Below the pieces are notes generated by a model that was given only the letters and a program-made list of their open reading frames with translations, was not told the origin of the DNA and searched no databases. Positions 24,974-35,323 of a stretch of 64,000 nucleotides of DNA are shown in pieces; position 1 is the stretch's first letter; every line of letters starts with the position of its first letter. Both the position numbers and the translations under genes were made by a program. This stretch comes from Flavobacteriaceae bacterium (lineage in GTDB: Bacteria > Bacteroidota > Bacteroidia > Flavobacteriales > Flavobacteriaceae), in assembly GCA_030835825.1 (NCBI GenBank), contig JAURRA010000018.1:1-64000 (forward strand). Reading direction: 5' to 3'.

Positions 24974-26088
24974 GTATTTAACATTACTGGCATGACCAAC
25001 ATGGTAATGGATTCTCCTTCATCTAGGCCATTTGAAGGTGTTAGAATGCCAGCTCTATTGGGCAGACTCATTGAGAGCAATACCTCTGATGAGGTTAGAT
25101 TGGTCAACATTTCTGACAAAAATCTGGAGTTAAATCCAATTTGAATATCATCGCCTTGATAATCACAAGTCAACCGTTCTTCGGCTTTATTACTGAAGTC
25201 GATGTCTTCAGCAGAAATATTCAACTCGGCACCAGCAATTTTAAGTCTGATTTGATGCGTAGTTTTGTTTGAAAATATAGAAACACGCTTGACAGAGCTC
25301 AAAAATTGCGTTCTGCTGATGGACAATCGATTTGGGTTTTCCTTGGGAATAACCGCGTCGTAATTGGGGTATTTTCCGTCTATCAGCCGACAAACAAGGG
25401 TTTTGTTGTCAAAGGTAAACTTGGCATTTGAATCATTATAGGTTACTGTCACATCTGCTTGGTGTCCTGTCAAGAGGCCTTTCAGCAGATTGAGTGGTTT
25501 TTTTGGCATAATAAATTCAGCTGTTTGAGCCGATTTAAAATCATTACGCTCGTATTTAACCAATTTATGCGCATCTGTCGCTACAAAGGTCAATCCCTCA
25601 GTTGAGAATTGGAAGAAAACACCACTCATCACTGGTCTTAAATCATCATTACCAGCAGCAAAAATGGTATTGGAAATGGCCGTGGCTAGCAGGTCTCCTG
25701 GAAGCGCAGTGGAACTGGGGTCATCTAATTCAATTGCCTTTGGAAACTCAGCGCCATCAGCGTAGGCAATAGCGTATTTCCCTTGGCTCGAACTAATTTC
25801 TATGGTGTGGTTGTCCTCCACAACAAAAGTTAGCGGTTGTTCTGGAAAAGTTTTTAAAATATCAAGTAATAACCGTGCCGGTATGGCGACAAGACCAACA
25901 ACTTCACTTTCTACAGTTAAAGACGCTGACATGGTCGTTTCGAGATCACTCGAAGAGACTACCAACGAACTTTTGTTTAAATCGAATAAAAAGTTGTCTA
26001 AAATAGGTAGGGTATTTGAACTGCTGATTACACCGCCTAACTCTTGCAATTGACGTAATAACTCTCCGCTGGATACAATAAATTTCAT
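24970..26088 (-). CDS. dnaN: DNA polymerase III sliding clamp, beta subunit
   Basis: A 372-residue ring-forming clamp that tethers the replicative polymerase; HolA (3.4 kb) helps load it. The ATG at 26088 gives the canonical start MKFIVSSGELLRQLQ; an upstream frame extension is not supported. Family signatures include GGVISSSNTLPILDNFLF, FVATDAHKLVKYER and the C-terminal SLPNRAGILTP with the partner-binding pocket, ending LVMPVMLN. It follows gldFG on the same strand after 78 nt. A perfect -7 box ends 8 nt before the ATG, so the transcript from it would have almost no leader. Confidence 0.96.
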   Translation of the reverse strand: MKFIVSSGELLRQLQELGGVISSSNTLPILDNFLFDLNKSSLVVSSSDLETTMSASLTVESEVVGLVAIPARLLLDILKTFPEQPLTFVVEDNHTIEISSSQGKYAIAYADGAEFPKAIELDDPSSTALPGDLLATAISNTIFAAGNDDLRPVMSGVFFQFSTEGLTFVATDAHKLVKYERNDFKSAQTAEFIMPKKPLNLLKGLLTGHQADVTVTYNDSNAKFTFDNKTLVCRLIDGKYPNYDAVIPKENPNRLSISRTQFLSSVKRVSIFSNKTTHQIRLKIAGAELNISAEDIDFSNKAEERLTCDYQGDDIQIGFNSRFLSEMLTNLTSSEVLLSMSLPNRAGILTPSNGLDEGESITMLVMPVMLNT

Positions 26089-26096
26089 AAACTTTT

Positions 26097-26104
26097 CAAA
26101 ATTA
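26097..26104 (-). promoter_or_regulatory. -7 promoter box of dnaN
   Basis: On the minus strand this reads TAATTTTG, a perfect TAnnTTTG, ending 8 nt before the dnaN ATG. Transcription starting about 5 nt after it would leave a leader of only 2-4 nt. Confidence 0.5.
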
Positions 26105-26166
26105 GAACACAATCCCTATTCATCAGGCCTGTTATGTCCTTACAAATATATTTTTTATTGATTATT

Positions 26167-28554
26167 CTAGGAAACAAACTTATCAACAGTTTGGCTGTAT
26201 TTGCGCTTTCGGGCTAATAGATTCAAGTTGGCTACAGTAAAAAGTACCAGCAGCGGCAAACCAATGTTAATAGATTGCCAAAGCTTTTTATTTTTTGAGA
26301 TTTTCTCGGGATCGAGAAAGGCCAGTTCAACCGTCTTTTGCCTGAGTGGAATAAGGTCAAAATCATCTAATAAATAGGAGACTGTATTGAGAAATAGTTC
26401 TTTGTTGCCAAAACGCAGACCAGTCCATTGGTCATATCCCAATTCTAGTGGTCCATTACGACCAAGGGCGTTGGCAATCAATTGGCCATCAGAAAAAACA
26501 ACCATTTTACTTTTTTCACTTCTATTTTTTCTGTCTGGAATATCAAATGGTGCTATTCTCATGTGATATGCCGACGGTATCTGTCCTTCTAACAAAACGC
26601 CTAGGGTGTATTTTTTTTCAGAATCAGGAATAGTGTCAAATTGAGAGATCAAATCTAAGTTGATAACCCTGGGTAAACCCAAAGATGCCGATTTGTTAGA
26701 TGTCTCTAATAAAACTGTTTTATTCACGTGGTTGTTCAATAATTCAATGGGGTTAGCAAAATCGAATTTGATGTCCGCAAGCTTTGCAGTGATGGGCTGA
26801 TTGGGGTTTGAGGCTAGTGGGCTAAATGGCCAAGGGAAAGTTTGAAACTCGGTTTTACTGCCTTGCCCCACGGCAAGTGTCAGGGGAGCTGAAAATTGAT
26901 CGACCAGTAGCTGGGGATTGAGTCGAATGCCGTAGCTGAAGAAATAATCGGTTAAATTATAATCATCATAAAGAGCAGTGGCAGCACCTTGTTCATTAAG
27001 TAAATTTTCAATAGAAATGTCTGCATTATCAAGCATCCATAGGATATTACCGCCTGACATAAAATATTGGTCTAAGGTAAATTTTTCATCTTCTGTAAAT
27101 CTCTCCCTCGGATCTGCAGAAATAATCAAATCGTAGTTCTGGATGGCTCTAAGAGTTGCTTGGGGGTTGGTCGCCACGCTATCCAGGGTAAAAGGAGCCA
27201 AGTTATAGAAATAGGTTAAGCCAGATAATGCATCTGCTATTTTGAGATCAGGTAGTTGTCCGTTGCCTTTGAGGATAGCAATTTTTTTAGTTTTTTCTGA
27301 GATCAGCTTGTTTAAACCATCAATGATGGCCCATTCCAATTGAGCAATAGATTCTGTCGCTAACGCGTCTTGATCCTTATTCAGGTTATCACTTATTAAC
27401 TTGATTTTGACCGTTTCGCTTTTGAAACTCGCCAATGCCCAGGGAAAAATCAGTTGCCGTTTCAGTTGTCCATTTTCTTGAACCTCCATTTGCATTGGAT
27501 TCAATCCGCGTTGCGTAAGGGATTCTATATTTTGAGATGAGGTTTTAGGATCTGCCAAAGGATTGATAGTTTGGAAAGAAATCAAGTCATTCATGACAGC
27601 TATTTCGTCCAATATTGCAATAACCTCATTTCTGAGTAGTTGAAATTCTCTAGGAAAATTATCGCCCTCTAAAAAAATATCGATTACCACATTTTGATCG
27701 ACCTTCTCGATAACCTTAATACTAGCATCGCTTAAGGTGTAGCGGCGATCATCGGTAAAATCGGTTCTGCCTTTAATCAAAATGGAAAGGGAGATTAGGA
27801 TCAAATAGGCCATAACGACTTTGACAAAAGGCCGAAAAGTAATTTTGACCGATTTCAGTTGCCGCACCATGATCAAACTAAGATGGAGAAACAGAGCCGC
27901 AATGAGTATAAAATAGACTAGGGTCTTCGTTGGTATTACCCCTCTATTTAGGCTTTCCAACACATATTTGAATTGAAGTTCCCCAAGTCCAATTGCCGCC
28001 AAACCTTGATATCCCAGACCACATATAAGAGCTCCTAGAATAAAAGCTATAATGGGTTTATCTGTAGAGCTCGAAGCGAAGAGGCTGAGGGCAGCAAATG
28101 TTAAAGCCAAAACTAACAACCCCAAATACCCACTTAACATACTCCCCGTATCCACGTATTCTGGGACATTACTCGTTTGATAGATGGTAAGAATGTAAAT
28201 TAGGCTGGGTAAAAAAGCGATGGTTATAAGTCCAACCATGCTGAGATATTTCCCAAGAATTAATTGCCATTCAGACAAAGGACTCATCAACAACAAATCA
28301 ATCCTGCCTTGCTGCATCTCTTGAGATAGGCTCCTCATTGCAATTGCAGGTATGAGCACCATTAAAAGCCATGGTGTAAGCTCAAAATAGGGCTGCAAAT
28401 GCCCAAATCCAAATTTAAAAATGTTGAATGGGGAATCGATGACCCATAACATCAGGCCAGAAGCTATTAAATATGTCCCGATAATAAGCCAACCCATGGC
28501 AGACGAGAAAAACCCGCGCCATTCTTTTTGGATTAATCTATAAATTAGAGTCAT
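26167..28554 (-). CDS. gldFG: Gliding-motility ABC transporter, GldF and GldG fused
   Basis: A 795-residue membrane protein that joins two normally separate proteins. Residues about 1-240 are a GldF-like ABC-2 permease with six predicted membrane helices (opening LIYRLIQKEWRGFFSSAMG, and MRSLSQEMQQGRIDLLLMSPL). After a helix at about 245-260 comes the GldG part, from TDFTDDRRYTLSDASIKVIE to a C-terminal membrane helix near 765-785 and a basic tail. GldF and GldG partner the ATPase GldA, which is not in the window. In the order gldFG-dnaN, and 1 nt after the SAM hydrolase-family gene, it is likely in one operon with both. No stop or frameshift lies at the junction. Confidence 0.88.
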   Translation of the reverse strand: MTLIYRLIQKEWRGFFSSAMGWLIIGTYLIASGLMLWVIDSPFNIFKFGFGHLQPYFELTPWLLMVLIPAIAMRSLSQEMQQGRIDLLLMSPLSEWQLILGKYLSMVGLITIAFLPSLIYILTIYQTSNVPEYVDTGSMLSGYLGLLVLALTFAALSLFASSSTDKPIIAFILGALICGLGYQGLAAIGLGELQFKYVLESLNRGVIPTKTLVYFILIAALFLHLSLIMVRQLKSVKITFRPFVKVVMAYLILISLSILIKGRTDFTDDRRYTLSDASIKVIEKVDQNVVIDIFLEGDNFPREFQLLRNEVIAILDEIAVMNDLISFQTINPLADPKTSSQNIESLTQRGLNPMQMEVQENGQLKRQLIFPWALASFKSETVKIKLISDNLNKDQDALATESIAQLEWAIIDGLNKLISEKTKKIAILKGNGQLPDLKIADALSGLTYFYNLAPFTLDSVATNPQATLRAIQNYDLIISADPRERFTEDEKFTLDQYFMSGGNILWMLDNADISIENLLNEQGAATALYDDYNLTDYFFSYGIRLNPQLLVDQFSAPLTLAVGQGSKTEFQTFPWPFSPLASNPNQPITAKLADIKFDFANPIELLNNHVNKTVLLETSNKSASLGLPRVINLDLISQFDTIPDSEKKYTLGVLLEGQIPSAYHMRIAPFDIPDRKNRSEKSKMVVFSDGQLIANALGRNGPLELGYDQWTGLRFGNKELFLNTVSYLLDDFDLIPLRQKTVELAFLDPEKISKNKKLWQSINIGLPLLVLFTVANLNLLARKRKYSQTVDKFVS

Positions 28555-28555
28555 A

Positions 28556-29386
28556 CTAGTAGAAATTTATAGTAATCACATCACGTTCTTTGAGCCCCAT
28601 CAAGCTGGAAGCACCACCGATCTGACCAGTGTTGCCTTTGTAAAGCGCAATCTCAAGAAAATTTGAGCTATTGAATAGCGCCAGTTTTTTGCCTTCATCT
28701 TGACGCTGTGCTGATGGCAGGTCGAAATTCACGATGTCGGAATATTTTTCAACAATGGTATCGAATTTATAATTTCTTGCATTGACTTCAAAACGCCGCC
28801 CTTTTCTGTTTATTTCAAATAATTCTCTGGTGATGTTAGTCACTACATTACCATAATTATCAATATAAATGACATAGCCCGTTATTTTTCCTTTGTCCTC
28901 GGATAAATTAGGAGCCAAATCTTTAATTGGTTTAATTTGATTGATTGATTTTCCAATCACATCAAGATCGCCGCCTCGAGCAATATGACAGGCAACGTGA
29001 GCAAAGACGTCCAGCACAGGAAAGCTTGTGTGCAGTTGGTTATGAATATTAATTTCCACAATTTTTTGCGGAGTGATATGATTCGACAACATGCTTAGAA
29101 TGCCATTGTTAGCGCAAATAAAATAATGACCATCCAATAACAGGGCAATATGCTTATTTTCGGGACTTAATTCGGAATCGACACCTATAATATGAATGCT
29201 TCCAGACGGAAAACTTTTGTAAGCGCCTTGAATAATGTAGGCTGCTTCAGGAATATTGAAAGGTGAAATGGCATGGGTGATGTCCACTACAACAATATCT
29301 GGCATAAGCGCTAAAAGCGCACCCTTTACGCTGCCTACAGAAGGGTCCTTCAAGCCAAAATCAGTGGTCAATGTTATGACAGCCAT
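28556..29386 (-). CDS. SAM hydroxide adenosyltransferase (DUF62 family)
   Basis: A 276-residue enzyme of the SAM hydrolase family, which uses hydroxide to split S-adenosylmethionine into adenosine and methionine; the fluorinase and chlorinase belong to the same fold. Signatures are ITLTTDFGLKDPSVGSVKG at residues 4-22, the VDITHAISPFNI segment, and YIDNYGNVVTNI near 200. The extended loop specific to fluorinase is not evident, so hydrolase is the better call. It is 1 nt upstream of gldFG and divergent from phoH across 198 nt. Confidence 0.88.
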   Translation of the reverse strand: MAVITLTTDFGLKDPSVGSVKGALLALMPDIVVVDITHAISPFNIPEAAYIIQGAYKSFPSGSIHIIGVDSELSPENKHIALLLDGHYFICANNGILSMLSNHITPQKIVEINIHNQLHTSFPVLDVFAHVACHIARGGDLDVIGKSINQIKPIKDLAPNLSEDKGKITGYVIYIDNYGNVVTNITRELFEINRKGRRFEVNARNYKFDTIVEKYSDIVNFDLPSAQRQDEGKKLALFNSSNFLEIALYKGNTGQIGGASSLMGLKERDVITINFY

Positions 29387-29584
29387 AATGAATCATTTCA
29401 AAACTTGGATCAAAAATGAAATCGTGAATTACCAACAAAAATCGGTGGAAAAAAAACATACTCCGATTATTTTTGAACCTTTATTTTCTTTAAGTTCGTA
29501 TGGTACTTGATGAAATCATTTAGGATTTGATCAGACATCACAAATCTAAGAAATCAATAGGGATTTATATTAATTTTTACACTT

Positions 29585-30538
29585 TTGAACGAACTTACCA
29601 TTGAGCTAGAAGAAGTGAATCCAAAATATTTTTTTGGAACACAGGATGCGAACGTCGATATTCTCCGACGTTATTTTCCTAAACTCAAAATAGTTGCTCG
29701 AGGAAATAGGCTCATGGCCTATGGCGATGAAACTTTACTCGATGAGTTTGATCAGCGGATGGCAGAACTATTGGAACATTTTCTGAAATTCAATGTATTA
29801 GAGGCTGATGCGGTAGAAAATATTTTGATCAATGCGGGTCAACCTCCCTTCGACGAGAATTTGGGAAATGATGTTTTAGTGCATGGTGTTGCAGGCAGAG
29901 CCATCAAGGCCCAAACGGCCAATCAGCGAAAGTTAGTTGACCTGATGGATAAAAATGACATGGTTTTCGCTATCGGACCCGCAGGAACCGGTAAGACCTA
30001 TACTTGCGTTGCCTTGGCAGTAAGAGCCCTGAAACGCAAAGAAGTCCAACGAATTATTTTAACCAGACCAGCAGTAGAGGCAGGGGAGAACCTGGGCTTT
30101 TTGCCAGGAGATATGAAAGAAAAATTAGATCCTTACATGCAGCCTTTATACGATGCCCTTCGAGACATGATTCCTCATGAAAAACTCGACAATTATATTG
30201 AAAAAGGCGTAATTCAAATTGCACCTTTGGCTTTTATGCGTGGACGCACCTTAGATAGAGCATTCGTCATTCTTGATGAGGCTCAAAACACCACCCACGG
30301 TCAAATGAAGATGTTTTTGACCAGAATGGGTAAAAGTGCTAAGTTTATGATTACTGGCGATCCGGGGCAAATTGATTTGCCGAGAAGAATGATTTCTGGT
30401 TTGAAAGAAGCACTACTTATTTTAAACGATGTTGAAGGCGTTGGCATTATAAAACTAGACGATAGAGATGTGATTAGACACCAGTTGGTTAAAAAAATTA
30501 TTTCGGCATATAAAGATATAGAAAACCTAAACGAATGA
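29585..30538 (+). CDS. phoH: PhoH family ATPase
   Basis: A 317-residue cytosolic P-loop protein of the PhoH/PhoL group, linked to RNA metabolism and ribosome maturation in other bacteria. The Walker A motif GPAGTGKT is near residues 133-140, Walker [10 protein letters not shown] near 230, and [11 protein letters not shown] is typical. The family start [14 protein letters not shown] (TTG codon) is best; no ATG exists nearby. It overlaps purC by 4 nt (ATGA), so the two are translated together. Confidence 0.9.
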   Translation: MNELTIELEEVNPKYFFGTQDANVDILRRYFPKLKIVARGNRLMAYGDETLLDEFDQRMAELLEHFLKFNVLEADAVENILINAGQPPFDENLGNDVLVHGVAGRAIKAQTANQRKLVDLMDKNDMVFAIGPAGTGKTYTCVALAVRALKRKEVQRIILTRPAVEAGENLGFLPGDMKEKLDPYMQPLYDALRDMIPHEKLDNYIEKGVIQIAPLAFMRGRTLDRAFVILDEAQNTTHGQMKMFLTRMGKSAKFMITGDPGQIDLPRRMISGLKEALLILNDVEGVGIIKLDDRDVIRHQLVKKIISAYKDIENLNE

Positions 30539-31491
30539 GTCAAACAATAATGCATACGGACTTTAATTTCCCGGGCCTTTTAAATATTTATAGAGGCAAG
30601 GTCAGGGAGGTCTATCGCCTTAAGGACGATTTGCTGGTGATGATAGCAACTGATCGCATTTCTGCTTTCGACGTGGTGCTGCCCAGAGGTATTCCCTTTA
30701 AAGGTCAAATACTGAATCAAATTGCAACCCATATGATGTCAGCGACAGCAGACATTGTTCCCAATTGGCTGCTTGCTTCGCCAGACCCCAATGTTGCCGT
30801 TGGTCAGGCTTGCGAACCCTTTAAAGTGGAAATGGTAATTCGGGGTTATTTATCAGGACATGCGGCCCGCGAATATAAGCTTGGAAAAAGAACTTTGTGT
30901 GGGGTGCCAATGCCAAACGGGATGATTGAAAATGATGCTTTCCCCGAGCCCATCATTACACCTGCAACGAAGGCTGAAAAAGGATTGCACGATGAGGATA
31001 TTTCGAAAGAAAATATCCTAAATAGGGGAATCGTCAGCCTTGAGGATTATACAATCTTGGAAGATTATACTATTAAGCTATTTGAGCGAGGATCTCAATT
31101 GGCTGCCGAGCAAGGTTTGATTTTAGTGGACACCAAATATGAATTTGGTAAAACAAAAGACGGAAAAATCGTTTTAATTGATGAAATTCACACGCCCGAT
31201 TCGTCCCGCTATTTTTATGCCGAAGGCTATGAAGATCGCCAAAAAGCAGCAGCGCCACAAAAGCAGTTATCAAAGGAGTTTGTCAGACAATGGCTCATAG
31301 AAAACGGATTTCAAGGTCTAGAGGGTCAACAGATGCCCTTTATGAGTGACGAATTCGTCGAATCTGTCAGTGAGCGTTATATTGAACTGTACGAGCTCAT
31401 TACTGGAACCTCCTTTAAAAAGGCGGACACGGTATCAGTTCAAAAACGGATTGAATCCAACGTAAAGACCTGTTTGAATCAATTACAATAA
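30535..31491 (+). CDS. purC: Phosphoribosylaminoimidazole-succinocarboxamide synthase
   Basis: A 318-residue purine-pathway enzyme that joins CAIR and aspartate with ATP to form SAICAR. The start is the ATG at 30535; ATG at 30550 is possible. Signatures are [11 protein letters not shown] near 19-29, [22 protein letters not shown] near 36-57 taken in parts, [14 protein letters not shown], and [10 protein letters not shown] with [11 protein letters not shown]. The length is that of the longer, eukaryote-like PurC group usual in Bacteroidota. It lies between phoH and acs, in an operon. Confidence 0.95.
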   Translation: MSQTIMHTDFNFPGLLNIYRGKVREVYRLKDDLLVMIATDRISAFDVVLPRGIPFKGQILNQIATHMMSATADIVPNWLLASPDPNVAVGQACEPFKVEMVIRGYLSGHAAREYKLGKRTLCGVPMPNGMIENDAFPEPIITPATKAEKGLHDEDISKENILNRGIVSLEDYTILEDYTIKLFERGSQLAAEQGLILVDTKYEFGKTKDGKIVLIDEIHTPDSSRYFYAEGYEDRQKAAAPQKQLSKEFVRQWLIENGFQGLEGQQMPFMSDEFVESVSERYIELYELITGTSFKKADTVSVQKRIESNVKTCLNQLQ

Positions 31492-31499
31492 AACTTATT

Positions 31500-33404
31500 T
31501 TGAGTTACCATATTCAATCTTATCAGCAATACCAAAAAGATTGCCTTCAGGCAAAGTCAGACCCAGGACAGTTTTGGGATGTTATTGCAAGAGATAATTT
31601 TGTCTGGAGAAAGCCTTGGCACACTACTTTCGAGTTCGATTTTTCTATTCCAGAAGTCAAGTGGTTTGAGGGAGGACAATTAAACATAACGGAGAATTGC
31701 TTAGACCGTCACCTGGCCGATCGTGCACTTCAAACGGCTATCATTTTTGAGCCCAATAATCCGCAAAGCGAGGCGGAACATATCAACTACCTAGATTTGC
31801 ACCAAAGGGTTTGTCGGTTTGCCAATGTGCTGAAAGACAATGGGGTAGTTAAAGGAGATCGCGTTTGCATTTATTTGCCCATGATTCCTGAATTGGCCAT
31901 TGCTGTTTTGGCTTGTGCTCGGATTGGAGCAATTCATTCTGTTGTTTTTGCTGGATTTTCTTCTACAGCCCTTGCGACACGGATTGTTGATTGTAATGCT
32001 AAATTGGTGGTCACCTCTGACGGTGGATTTCGCGGTGATAAGATTTTAGACTTAAAGACCATTGTCGACAAGGCATTGGAAGATTGTGCCATGGTAGAGG
32101 CTGTTCTGCTGGTTAGGAGAACAGGTAATCAAGTTGTCCTTAGGCCAGATAGAGACGCTTGGATTGAGCCGCAATTGGAAAGCGCTTCTCATGACTGCCC
32201 AGCAGAAGTCATGGAGTCGGAGGATCCTTTGTTTATCCTGTATACTTCTGGATCGACAGGTCAGCCAAAAGGGATGATGCACACTACTGGGGGCTATATG
32301 GTCTATTCGGCTTATACTTTTAAAAATTATTTCCAATATACCGATGGTAATGTCTACTGGTGTACTGCCGATATTGGTTGGATTACAGGGCACAGTTATA
32401 TAGTTTATGGCCCCCTTTTAAATGGGGCAACAACGGTAATGTTTGAAGGTGTTCCTAGTTATCCTGACTTTGGTCGATTTTGGGAAATTGTTGAAAAGCA
32501 TAAAGTAACCCAATTTTACACCGCCCCGACTGCAATTAGAGCATTGGCAAAACAACCTCTTTCATTTGTAAATTCACATGACTTGAGCAGCCTGAAAGTT
32601 CTTGGCACTGTGGGAGAGCCAATTAACGAAGAGGCTTGGCAGTGGTATCATGAGCATATTGGTGGCGGTACGACACCAATCACTGATACTTGGTGGCAGA
32701 CCGAAACAGGAGGCATAATGATTGCCAATTTACCGGGTATTATCGCGGCAAAACCTACTTTCGCTACTAAGCCAATGCCTGGGATTCAGGTCGTTTTAAA
32801 GTCTGAGGACAGCCAAAGCTTAGATGGACCTGCAGAAGGAAGTCTGTGCATTGATTTTCCGTGGCCATCAATGGCTAGGACTATTTGGGGAAATCACAGT
32901 CGTTTTAAGGAAACTTATTTTTCGGCCTTTCAGGGCTGTTACTTTACCGGAGATGGCGCTATTCGCGACGACCAAGGTAACTACCGCATTACTGGACGGG
33001 TTGACGATGTGATCATTGTTTCTGGTCACAATCTAGGCACAGCACCCATTGAAGACGCGATCAATGAGCATCCCGAAATTGCAGAATCGGCAGTAGTCGG
33101 AAGACATCATGATATCAAAGGTCAATCCCTATGTGGATTTGTAATCCCAAAACATCAAAACCTAGAGGTTTCGGGCTTACTGTCTGGTGTGAACGTTCTT
33201 ATTTCTGACCAAATTGGACCTATTGCCAAATTAGATCAAATCCTGATTGTAAGTGGCTTGCCTAAAACTCGCTCGGGAAAAATCATGAGACGCATTTTAA
33301 GAAAAATTGCTGCAGGAGAAACAGATCATCTCGGAGATATATCGACCCTTCTCAATCCTGAAGTTGTAGAAGAAATTATCAGTCAATTAAATCAATCGAA
33401 ATAA
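31500..33404 (+). CDS. acs: Acetyl-CoA synthetase
   Basis: A 634-residue ligase that activates acetate to acetyl-CoA through acetyl-AMP. The AMP-binding motif YTSGSTGQPKGMMHT is at about 250-264, DTWWQTETGG at about 397, GDGAIRDDQGNYRITGRVDD near 482-500 and the C-terminal LPKTRSGKIMRR near 588, whose Lys is the residue acetylated in Acs enzymes. It starts with TTG, 8 nt after the purC stop; no ATG fits. The 3' end overlaps the convergent M42 gene by 13 nt. Propionate-using relatives exist, but the residue pattern fits acetate. Confidence 0.93.
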   Translation: MSYHIQSYQQYQKDCLQAKSDPGQFWDVIARDNFVWRKPWHTTFEFDFSIPEVKWFEGGQLNITENCLDRHLADRALQTAIIFEPNNPQSEAEHINYLDLHQRVCRFANVLKDNGVVKGDRVCIYLPMIPELAIAVLACARIGAIHSVVFAGFSSTALATRIVDCNAKLVVTSDGGFRGDKILDLKTIVDKALEDCAMVEAVLLVRRTGNQVVLRPDRDAWIEPQLESASHDCPAEVMESEDPLFILYTSGSTGQPKGMMHTTGGYMVYSAYTFKNYFQYTDGNVYWCTADIGWITGHSYIVYGPLLNGATTVMFEGVPSYPDFGRFWEIVEKHKVTQFYTAPTAIRALAKQPLSFVNSHDLSSLKVLGTVGEPINEEAWQWYHEHIGGGTTPITDTWWQTETGGIMIANLPGIIAAKPTFATKPMPGIQVVLKSEDSQSLDGPAEGSLCIDFPWPSMARTIWGNHSRFKETYFSAFQGCYFTGDGAIRDDQGNYRITGRVDDVIIVSGHNLGTAPIEDAINEHPEIAESAVVGRHHDIKGQSLCGFVIPKHQNLEVSGLLSGVNVLISDQIGPIAKLDQILIVSGLPKTRSGKIMRRILRKIAAGETDHLGDISTLLNPEVVEEIISQLNQSK

Positions 33405-34477
33405 CTAAAAGATTCGTTGTTTTCGATTTTCAATAAGGTGTGATAAATCATTAAAATTACGTTTTCAACGTCCTCTTTTCTAACCATTTCCACGGTGGTA
33501 TGCATATAGCGCAGCGGCAATGATATCAGTGCGGATGGTACTCCACCATTGCTATAGGCAAAGGCGTCAGTGTCTGTTCCTGTGGCTCTTGAAAGAGCGT
33601 TTCTTTGAAAAGGAATATCATTGGCAATAGCAGCAGCAATGATCTTCTCTCTTAGTTTGTGCTGCACTGCTGGAGCATATGCAATAACAGGTCCTTTACC
33701 CATTTCACAATGACCTTCTTTTTTCTTCTCGATCATTGGGGTTGTGGTGTCATGCGTCACATCCGTAATGATAGCAAGGTTGGGTTTGATTGTATTGGTA
33801 ATCATTTCGGCACCTCTGAGACCAATTTCTTCTTGAACAGAGTTGGTGATATAAAGGCCAAAGGGAAGCGTTTTTTTGTTTTCGTGCAGCAATCGTGCTA
33901 CCTCGGCAATCATGAACCCACCCATCCTGTTGTCGAGTGCACGACAAACAAAATTGTCTTTGTTTAAAATATGAAATGTATCGGGATAGGTGATAACGCA
34001 TCCAACGTGAACGCCTAGCTTCTCGACCTCTTCCTTCTTGGTACATCCTACATCAATAAAAATATTTTGCAGACTAGGCGCTTGCTCTTTACCATCGCGA
34101 CGGGTATGAATGGCTGGCCAACCGAATACGCCTTTGACAATTCCTTTATCGGTGTGAATATTTACCAATTTACTTGGAGCTATTTGATGGTCACTGCCAC
34201 CGTTCCGGATGACATAAATCAATCCGTCGTCAGTAATATAATTTACATACCACGAAATTTCGTCTGCGTGACCTTCAATGACGACCTTATACTTAGCCTT
34301 TGGATTAATCACGCCAACTGCGGAACCATAATTGTCAGTAATAAACTCATCTACATAGGGTTTGAGGTACTCCATCCACAGTTTCTGACCTGTCCATTCG
34401 TAGCCCGTAGGTGCAGAATTATTGAGATATTTTTCTAAAAAATTGATTGATGATTTTTTAAGAATAGACTTTTTCAT
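33392..34477 (-). CDS. M42 family metallopeptidase
   Basis: A 361-residue cytosolic aminopeptidase/glutamyl aminopeptidase-like enzyme with two metals. Ligands and catalytic residues seen are EGHADEISW (His-Asp), NRMGGFMIAE with the preceding CRALD (bridging Asp), NSVQEEIGLRG (catalytic Glu-Glu), ITDVTHD and TGTDTDAFAYSNGG. The C-terminal RYMHTTVEMV provides the last His. The length fits the family. It runs divergent to the DUF4294 gene across 83 nt. Confidence 0.93.
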   Translation of the reverse strand: MKKSILKKSSINFLEKYLNNSAPTGYEWTGQKLWMEYLKPYVDEFITDNYGSAVGVINPKAKYKVVIEGHADEISWYVNYITDDGLIYVIRNGGSDHQIAPSKLVNIHTDKGIVKGVFGWPAIHTRRDGKEQAPSLQNIFIDVGCTKKEEVEKLGVHVGCVITYPDTFHILNKDNFVCRALDNRMGGFMIAEVARLLHENKKTLPFGLYITNSVQEEIGLRGAEMITNTIKPNLAIITDVTHDTTTPMIEKKKEGHCEMGKGPVIAYAPAVQHKLREKIIAAAIANDIPFQRNALSRATGTDTDAFAYSNGGVPSALISLPLRYMHTTVEMVRKEDVENVILMIYHTLLKIENNESFSYFD

Positions 34478-34548
34478 GATTCATTTTTTACAGCCACTAA
34501 AATAGTAATAATAATAACGTATTAAACGTTCGAATTGTAGCGATTTGC

Positions 34549-34556
34549 TAAATTTG
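34549..34556 (+). promoter_or_regulatory. -7 promoter box of the DUF4294 gene, adjacent to the start
   Basis: TAAATTTG, a perfect TAnnTTTG, ends 4 nt before the ATG, so an mRNA starting at the usual distance would be leaderless. Confidence 0.5.
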
Positions 34557-34560
34557 TAAT

Positions 34561-35271
34561 ATGATTTCCCTACCACTGTCCAGAAATTATTTTATTGTTC
34601 TATTCTTTTTTGTGCATGCATCTAATGCGCAAATTTTAGAATCTGAAAATGACAGTATAAATAACAATTTTATCATCGTGGAAGGGGATTCTCTTTTTGG
34701 CCCAACGATTGATCTAGACCCTATTACCCTTTTTCCTAAAGTCAAGTATGAGTCCAGTGCAGCCCGTCGGCGATACCTCACTTTAAAAAGAAAAACGCAT
34801 AAAGTCTATCCCTATGCCAAATTGGCGTCCGATAACTTAACCAAACTCAATGAGCGACTCGCTCAACTGAAAAGAAAGAGCCAAAAGAAAAAGTACGCTA
34901 AGACCATAGAAAAATATCTGGAAGGTGAGTTTAAGGAAGAACTCCAAAAATTCACAATTACTGAAGGACAAATTTTAATTACTTTAATTCATAGACAAAC
35001 AGGGATAACCGCCTTCGACCTCATTAAAAGTTTAAGAAGTGGCTGGAAAGCCTTTTGGTATAATAATACGGCCAAACTGTTTGATATGTCCTTAAAAGAG
35101 GTCTATAACCCTTCGGCTAATTTTGAGCATTATTGCATTGAAGATATTTTGCAGCGCGCCTTTGCAGACGGTGATTTGGAGGCTCAAGACCCCGCTTTTG
35201 AAATTGATTATTTTCAATTGCGATCGCTGTGGCTGAAAAAAGGTCTGAATCCAGGCTCGGCCAGCGAGTAA
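34561..35271 (+). CDS. DUF4294 family exported protein
   Basis: A 236-residue exported protein with a signal peptide (residues 1-21, ending SNAQ). Recognised as DUF4294 by the run of motifs ITLFPKVKYESS, RRRYLTLKRKTHKVYPYAKL and LIHRQTGITAFDLIKSLRSGWKAFWYN taken in parts. Middle residues are strongly basic and helical. The family is confined mostly to Bacteroidota and has no known function. Directly upstream of the rlmL-type gene (52 nt). Confidence 0.88.
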   Translation: MISLPLSRNYFIVLFFFVHASNAQILESENDSINNNFIIVEGDSLFGPTIDLDPITLFPKVKYESSAARRRYLTLKRKTHKVYPYAKLASDNLTKLNERLAQLKRKSQKKKYAKTIEKYLEGEFKEELQKFTITEGQILITLIHRQTGITAFDLIKSLRSGWKAFWYNNTAKLFDMSLKEVYNPSANFEHYCIEDILQRAFADGDLEAQDPAFEIDYFQLRSLWLKKGLNPGSASE

Positions 35272-35308
35272 GTTCAAGGGTGTCAGGTCTTTCTTAGAAT
35301 TTTAAGCT

Positions 35309-35316
35309 TACCTTTG
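35309..35316 (+). promoter_or_regulatory. -7 promoter box of the RlmL-type gene
   Basis: TACCTTTG, a perfect TAnnTTTG, ends 7 nt before the ATG; the expected leader is 1-3 nt. Confidence 0.5.
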
Positions 35317-35323
35317 CCGTAAG

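Noticed and set aside
34067-34438. A 123-residue plus-strand open frame
   Set aside because: It lies wholly inside the M42 peptidase gene on the other strand, whose catalytic motifs are intact.
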